A stretch of DNA of 38,402 nt, taken from the NCBI GenBank assembly GCA_902788035.1, contig CADAIL010000026.1, positions 1-38,402 on the forward strand, given 5' to 3'. Below, piece by piece: positions 34,097 to 38,402 of this stretch. Position 1 is the first letter of the stretch. Each line of letters opens with the position of its first letter. The translations under genes and the position numbers were made by a program. Source of the stretch: an uncultured Lachnospiraceae bacterium (GTDB lineage: Bacteria; Bacillota; Clostridia; Lachnospirales; Lachnospiraceae). The notes beneath the pieces are model-generated. The model was not told where the DNA came from. It did no database searches and saw only the letters and a list, made by a program, of their open reading frames with translations.

Positions 34097-35134
34097 TCAA
34101 TACCTATTATGCACATCCTCTGCAAAGCACATCAGATCTTTTATCTCCAGCACTCTCCCGTCATCAAGCACCGCCTTCCCGGTCATCCGGCCGAAGACCT
34201 GATGCTGGTCGCTCAGGATGATCTTCGCGTCGATCTTAGCCGCCCGGTCGAGCACAGGCACAAAATCCATCTCGAACCTCCCGTCACTCGACGTAAACTT
34301 CCACGGCTTCATATAACTGTCTGCCGGAATATGGAACTCCACATCGTCGAGCTTGTGGCCGACACCGTCATAAAACAGCATATTCTCGGAAGCTGCGCTC
34401 GTGTCGCCGAACCCGTACCCGATATTGAATCCGAACGGCTTCCCGTCCACGATTCCGTTGCCCGATCCCCAGTACCAGCGGTTATCGTAGGTCCAGACGC
34501 CGCGCCCCCAGTCGAGCGTCCCGAAATCCGTCTCCGGATTGAACACATACTCCTTCCCGTCGAACTTCATCCAGCCGCTGGCCCTCATGGTGTTGATTTT
34601 CTGATTATAGTAAAACGCGCGGCGGTTCTCCTTCCACGGGGTCGCGATGACCATCGTGTCCATCTGCGGCTGCTCAAGTTCAATCTTGCATGCAAATGTC
34701 TTCCCCTCCCAAAAATCCTCAAACCTGCAGGCAATGCCGCGCTTTCCGGGACCTTTGAAGAAAGTCATCTGCAGACGATCATCCTTATAGCGGATCGTCC
34801 CCTCCTCCGAGGTCGATGGCATATGGAACTTGCCCATAGGAAGCGCATTCAGAATGGTCTCCGTGTGCTCCCACCCCTCCTTCAGGTTCAGAAGCGAGAC
34901 AGACTGCAGCCCGATATAACCGTCGTCGGACAGCGTGAACGCGCCCGCGAAATCCTCATTCAGCACCAGATAATAATCCCACTCCTTGATGCAGAATTTG
35001 GGGGCTTTGATGGCCCGCCGGTCATACATTTGCAATAACTGCCGCGACCACCCGGGCTCCATGAGCGTGCCCTCTGCCGTGAGCAGCGGGTGCCGCGTCG
35101 TAACTTCGTGGTTGCGCATTTTCATCTCAGTCAT
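34097..35134 (-). CDS. DUF2804 family protein
   Basis: A 345-residue protein with no signal peptide or membrane segment; AAAGGAG precedes the ATG. It is rich in beta-strand and aromatic residues (WDYYLVLNEDFAGAFTLSDDGY; DFGTLDWGRGVWTYDNRWYWGSG; FGFNIGYGFGD), as expected for DUF2804, a lipocalin-like or calycin-related family of unsettled function. Length agrees. It may be a lipid-binding or lipid-active protein; that is only an inference from fold. No linked genes. Confidence 0.85.
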   Translation of the reverse strand: MTEMKMRNHEVTTRHPLLTAEGTLMEPGWSRQLLQMYDRRAIKAPKFCIKEWDYYLVLNEDFAGAFTLSDDGYIGLQSVSLLNLKEGWEHTETILNALPMGKFHMPSTSEEGTIRYKDDRLQMTFFKGPGKRGIACRFEDFWEGKTFACKIELEQPQMDTMVIATPWKENRRAFYYNQKINTMRASGWMKFDGKEYVFNPETDFGTLDWGRGVWTYDNRWYWGSGNGIVDGKPFGFNIGYGFGDTSAASENMLFYDGVGHKLDDVEFHIPADSYMKPWKFTSSDGRFEMDFVPVLDRAAKIDAKIILSDQHQVFGRMTGKAVLDDGRVLEIKDLMCFAEDVHNRY

Positions 35135-35277
35135 GGTCTTCTCCTTTCCATGATCACAAATCTGAACTACCTGCTCTTAAATATAAAGGCAAATACCCGC
35201 TGCCGGAGCAGTTCAACAATTGTGCATACAACAAATACAAATGCCGCCACGGCAATTCATCTCTTACTGGAACGCGC

Positions 35278-35514
35278 TCACAGCCGCAGCGTGTTGTCTG
35301 ATCCCAGCATCGCGGCGATGCCGCGAATGCTCACCCCTGTCGGTAATTTCCCTTCACGGCCTGCGATGTAGCCGCTCAGCATCTCTTTCGTCACATCGTC
35401 CACCGCGCTGCTCACCGACAGACCTTCCGCATAGTAATCGAAACAGATCTGCGCCGCCAGGCAGTAGTCCTTTGCTGCCTTTCCGATATTTATATCCTCG
35501 TCTTTTTTACCATG
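35278..35514 (-). pseudogene. C-terminal remnant of a secreted surface protein
   Basis: Reads KDEDINIGKAAKDYCLAAQI then CFDYYAEGLSVSSAVDD ... GVSIRGIAAMLGSDNTLRL and stops. This resembles the AAQxYFxYxTDxL ... LLLEDxxxxR tail found in large Lachnospiraceae surface proteins. No start or upstream domains remain. The adjoining 35135-35277 shows no gene. Confidence 0.5.
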
Positions 35515-35559
35515 AAGGGAAGTGGAAGTTTACTTTATCACCAACCTTGTCAGTTGCAT

Positions 35560-35730
35560 TTAACCTTTAAAGAACTGCGGCTGCTGATTCTCCTCAGCGT
35601 TCTCTTCTACCAGAACAAACATATCGTCCGGTTGCTTGCAGCGCGGGCAAATGTCAATATCCCTGATACTCTTTCCCTCTTTCTCTTCGTCGAATATATA
35701 TCCGCATACTCTGCATCTGTAAACTGCCAT
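35560..35730 (-). CDS. Short rubredoxin-like protein
   Basis: 56 residues, MAVYRCRVCGYIFDEEKEG... then CPRCKQPDDMFV, giving two CxxC knuckles (CRVC and CPRC) that would bind one iron. The ATG at 35730 has GGGAGG seven bases upstream; an ATG one codon earlier has tighter spacing. It lacks the aromatic core YDP..G of classic rubredoxin and resembles rubrerythrin tails. Probably a small electron carrier. It is transcribed on its own. Confidence 0.85.
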   Translation of the reverse strand: MAVYRCRVCGYIFDEEKEGKSIRDIDICPRCKQPDDMFVLVEENAEENQQPQFFKG

Positions 35731-35911
35731 CATTAATCCTCCCTACATGTAAAATTTACCTATTATTTTGCGGCAATGCAGAACCGTTCCTGATTCATCA
35801 CCTCAAAATGAATTCTACCATACGGAGCCTCAATAATCTATCGCAGTTCAGGTTGTATAACATCCATAACCTTATCCCAAACACATAATATGAAACAGTC
35901 TCAATCCGCCA

Positions 35912-36601
35912 TCAGTCACACAGCATCGTGCAGAACCCCAAATCGTATTCTACTATGCTTTTACCGAACATATCAGTGGCTCTGCCCTCGAGCTTCCCAT
36001 CCAGGATATCCTGCGCCCCATCATGCAGCTTCATTACCACATCCGGGGATATCGGAATATCCGCATGTGACGGCCATATATAATCAAACCGATCCCGATA
36101 ACTCGCCAAATGCTCCAAACTGCGAATATAATCTTTCATATCCCGATGATCGCCAAACATAAAAATTCGTCCGTGTTCCTGCACGGGATCACCGCTGATT
36201 AATACCCTGTTTCTTACATCCAGCAGCGCTATGCTTCCCGGCGTGTGCCCCGGCAGCGAAATAACTCTCAGCTCACGTTCCCCCAAGTCTATAACATCAC
36301 CCTCAGATACCGGGATAATCTTTCCTGCCTTACCGGACCTTCGGTAGATCGGTTCTTCCGCCGGATGCATATAAAACTCTGCAAACTGTTCATTGCTGCA
36401 AATGTGATCTCTGTCCGCATGCGTATTCACCAGCATTATGGGTAAATCGGTCAATACTTCAGCTATATTCCTCGCATTGTCGACTCTCATACCTGAGTCG
36501 ATTAAAAGGGCTTTTTCCGTTCCGACGAGTAAGAAGAACCGCACACCGGAATCCTCGATTCTCCAGGAATTTTCATTGATTTTTATAACTTCATAATCCA
36601 T
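35912..36601 (-). CDS. Metallo-beta-lactamase-fold hydrolase
   Basis: About 229 residues from ATG 36601 (MDYEVIKINEN), which has GGAGGT eight bases before it. Metal motifs: THADRDH (HxxxDH type), LPGHTPGSI and SGDPV. This is the glyoxalase-II-like branch of the superfamily. Substrate unknown. The upstream MBL gene stops at 36606, four bases before this start, so translation is probably coupled. Confidence 0.9.
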   Translation of the reverse strand: MDYEVIKINENSWRIEDSGVRFFLLVGTEKALLIDSGMRVDNARNIAEVLTDLPIMLVNTHADRDHICSNEQFAEFYMHPAEEPIYRRSGKAGKIIPVSEGDVIDLGERELRVISLPGHTPGSIALLDVRNRVLISGDPVQEHGRIFMFGDHRDMKDYIRSLEHLASYRDRFDYIWPSHADIPISPDVVMKLHDGAQDILDGKLEGRATDMFGKSIVEYDLGFCTMLCD

Positions 36602-36605
36602 TGAT

Positions 36606-37370
36606 TCAAACCTCCTCAATCACACCAAGCCGCATTTCCTTCACCTTGCCCTCATATTTTCCAAGTATCGGCTCAAGATCCAGCGGCATGGTCAGCGGCG
36701 GAAACGTGTCATCATAATGATCAAGCAAGACCCGCTTCGGTTTCAGCCGCTCAATGACCCTGACAGCCGGCGGAAAGTTGTCCTCCCAGCCGTTATAGGG
36801 AAGGATCAGCAGATCAGCCTCGACGGGGTACTCAATCTCACCTCGCAGATTCATGCTGCCCATGAGGCATATGGTCTTTTCATTTGCCTCAATCTTATAA
36901 AAGACCGTCTCGTCATTCTCGACAGCAACACGATTCTCCCGCAGGATAAAGGGAATGTTTCCTTTGGCAGGATGCTTCAAAATGTAGACCAGGCGTTTAA
37001 GAGTCGCTTTCGGTAGGATGGCATGTCTGCCGTGAAGAACAGATAATTGAAAACCGTTCACTTTCAGAGTATCGCCATAGTGCAGCAAATGCAGATTCTT
37101 CCGATCAACGCCCTTCCGCGCCAGCGTCCTGTAGGGCGTTTTAGTACAATGGATCAGCGTCTTCGGATTCCTCTGCACAATCTCCGGCAGCGAGGTTATG
37201 TGGTCAAAATGACCATGTGTGACGAAAATGTCCGTGAAACCATCAAAGTCTTCAATTTTAACAGGCACCGGCGAGCCCTTGAGCGGGACAAATGGATCAA
37301 AGATTATTCGACCGCAATCCGAAATAAGCTCCACAGACGCTGTGCCATGCCATATGATTTTAGTTTTCAT
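36606..37370 (-). CDS. UlaG-like metallo-beta-lactamase-fold hydrolase
   Basis: A 254-residue protein with WHGTASVEL, IIFDPF, THGHFDHI (HxHxDH metal motif) and LLDHYDDTFPP near the end, matching the UlaG/L-ascorbate-6-phosphate lactonase-like branch. GGGGTG precedes the ATG. It begins 15 nt after the NUDIX remnant and is coupled to the second MBL gene, so a unit Rpn, NUDIX remnant, MBL, MBL is likely. Substrate unknown. Confidence 0.9.
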   Translation of the reverse strand: MKTKIIWHGTASVELISDCGRIIFDPFVPLKGSPVPVKIEDFDGFTDIFVTHGHFDHITSLPEIVQRNPKTLIHCTKTPYRTLARKGVDRKNLHLLHYGDTLKVNGFQLSVLHGRHAILPKATLKRLVYILKHPAKGNIPFILRENRVAVENDETVFYKIEANEKTICLMGSMNLRGEIEYPVEADLLILPYNGWEDNFPPAVRVIERLKPKRVLLDHYDDTFPPLTMPLDLEPILGKYEGKVKEMRLGVIEEV

Positions 37371-37385
37371 TGAAAATCACCCCGC

Positions 37386-37646
37386 TCACATAAGTCCCAT
37401 CTCGATAAGCTTGGGAACTACGCCCTTCTCAAGAATGCTGCCAAGCTTTATTCCGTGCTCCTTGTAATTCCGGTCAATCCACAAGAGACTCTTAATTTCA
37501 CTGTCGCATTTTGGCTTACCTGTTACATTTGCAATATAAGCCTCAATATGGATCGGGACATTCTCAAAAATCGCAATATCATAAACATCCTGAAGCAAAT
37601 ACGCAAGCAGCGAGCCTTTTGGCTCGCCACTTTGAAGCTGTATCAT
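37386..37646 (-). pseudogene. C-terminal NUDIX hydrolase remnant (could be translated)
   Basis: 86 codons: MIQLQSGEPKGSLLAYLLQD ... then VPIHIEAYIANVTGKP and SEIKSLLWIDRNYKEHGIKL GSILEKGVVPKL. This is the end of a NUDIX-type protein; the NUDIX box itself (GX5EX7REUXEEXGU) is absent. The ATG overlaps the Rpn stop as ATGA, so ribosomes could still translate it by reinitiation. A 5' loss during rearrangement with the Rpn gene is the likely cause. Confidence 0.6.
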
Positions 37647-37981
37647 ACCAGCCTTGTCGTATATTTTTCCCTCAATTCAGCCGGGATATTCATTTTATCC
37701 ATAGCCTCCGTCGCAGATATCATGTCCGAATTCATCTTATCCCTAATCGCCCGGATTACGATTTCTTCAGTTATTACAATTTCTTTCTCTGCTTTTAAAG
37801 CTTTCTCTTCCGCCTTTGATGCTTTCTCTTCCGCCTTTGATGCTTTCTCTTCCGCTTTTGATGCTTTCTCTTCCGCTTTTGATTTCTTCTCCTCTGCCTC
37901 TAATACCCTCTTCTCTGCTTCCTTGCGCACCTCTTCCCGGCCTTCCTCGCGCATTCGTTCATCTCGTTCGAGTAGAGTCAT
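37643..37981 (-). CDS. Possible internal small protein from the Rpn C-terminus
   Basis: A perfect AGGAGG (37993-37988) sits six bases before an in-frame ATG at 37981 (MTLLERDERMREEG). Translation from there would give 112 residues, essentially the coiled-coil tail without the nuclease. In E. coli some rpn genes make such an intragenic C-terminal protein that counteracts the full enzyme. Here it is predicted only from sequence. Confidence 0.45.
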   Translation of the reverse strand: MTLLERDERMREEGREEVRKEAEKRVLEAEEKKSKAEEKASKAEEKASKAEEKASKAEEKALKAEKEIVITEEIVIRAIRDKMNSDMISATEAMDKMNIPAELREKYTTRLV

Positions 37982-38402
37982 ATATTCCCTCCTCCATTCT
38001 ACATGTTCCCGCGCTGCCAGGACTCTCTGATGCAGTCTCTTTGTAAAATCAGAATATGCCTTCTTATCAGATAAATATGATAAAAATGCGCCCATTTCAT
38101 CTGAGACGTCTGATTTATCTCCTTCTGCAGACAGGATAATCTTGAAGAGATCATCCTGGAATTCTACAAAAGGATCCTCCACACAGACAGTCTTAAAACT
38201 GTATTTATGTAGTCCAGACTCGCTATAAGGATTTTCTAAGCAAATGAATATAATATAGCTTTTCTTCAGTTCCTTATACTTGGCACCGCGTTCTATCAGG
38301 TTTAGATCAATCATCGACTGGTAGTAGCGCATCCTCTTTGGAAGATCTTCGTAAGTAGTCGTCTGCATCTCTATGTCATAAACTGTGGACTCATCATCCT
38401 CC
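37643..38402 (-). CDS. Rpn-family (PD-(D/E)XK) recombination-promoting nuclease, partial
   Basis: Open to the window edge; 253 codons are visible, and the start lies outside. VYDIEMQ near the edge is the catalytic E-x-Q of the PD-(D/E)XK core, followed by RMRYYQSMIDLNLIERGAKY and IFICLENPY. The C-terminal half is a long charged coiled coil with four 7-residue SKAEEKA repeats encoded by 21-bp repeats (37800-37883). It probably cuts DNA; relatives act in recombination and phage defence. The stop overlaps the NUDIX remnant ATG. It contains an internal start, listed separately. Confidence 0.85.
   Translation of the reverse strand, partial: EDDESTVYDIEMQTTTYEDLPKRMRYYQSMIDLNLIERGAKYKELKKSYIIFICLENPYSESGLHKYSFKTVCVEDPFVEFQDDLFKIILSAEGDKSDVSDEMGAFLSYLSDKKAYSDFTKRLHQRVLAAREHVEWRREYMTLLERDERMREEGREEVRKEAEKRVLEAEEKKSKAEEKASKAEEKASKAEEKASKAEEKALKAEKEIVITEEIVIRAIRDKMNSDMISATEAMDKMNIPAELREKYTTRLV
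37800..37883. repeat. 21-bp tandem repeats within the Rpn coding region
   Basis: Four 21-bp units (GCTTTCTCTTCCGCYTTTGA+T) at 37800, 37821, 37842 and 37863, encoding SKAEEKA heptads. Copy number may vary between strains without breaking frame. Confidence 0.9.

Overview
The window reads like the chromosome of an anaerobic Clostridia member, most likely a gut or rumen Lachnospiraceae. This is an inference from gene content: strong AGGAGG-type ribosome binding sites with frequent GTG/TTG starts, an ammonium transporter fused to a P-II domain, an Rpn-family nuclease, DUF4153 and DUF2804 proteins, a lone IS200 transposase and moderate GC. No rRNA or tRNA gene was recognised.

Layout. Positions 279-4971 hold minus-strand housekeeping-type genes: an M32 carboxypeptidase, an alpha/beta hydrolase, a secreted ComEC-like metallo-beta-lactamase lipoprotein, an HD phosphohydrolase and an RNA 2',3'-cyclic phosphodiesterase. 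A plus-strand ABC-2-type permease follows. Positions 6265-9108 (minus) form a three-gene run: macro domain, NucA/EndA-like nuclease, macro domain plus a C-terminal extension. A glycogen debranching enzyme, a decayed SLH fragment and a small membrane protein come next. An 0.8-kb field of repeats, including a 108-bp tandem array, separates these from a probable operon on the minus strand: a PEP/pyruvate-binding-domain protein, carA and carB. An Amt-P-II fusion, a HAD hydrolase and a decayed PD-(D/E)XK gene follow.

From 24.4 kb the window becomes accessory. It holds a membrane/Rossmann/RyR-domain protein with a good promoter, an IS200 element, a DUF4153 membrane protein, a CRISPR array without cas genes, a calpain-like cysteine protease, a 73-bp tandem array built of competing hairpins, a dual-specificity-like phosphatase and a DUF2804 protein. 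The end carries a decayed surface-protein tail, a mini-rubredoxin, two coupled metallo-beta-lactamases, a NUDIX remnant and the 3' part of an Rpn nuclease gene that runs off the window.

The most interesting points are these. All six CRISPR spacers read as plausible coding sequence on the strand opposite to the inferred crRNA, which would fit an RNA-targeting system. The Rpn gene contains a perfect internal Shine-Dalgarno and ATG before its coiled-coil tail. The macro-nuclease-macro operon and the RyR membrane protein resemble nucleotide-signal or conflict modules. The intergenic regions carry several families of self-complementary repeats whose arms differ between copies but stay paired.
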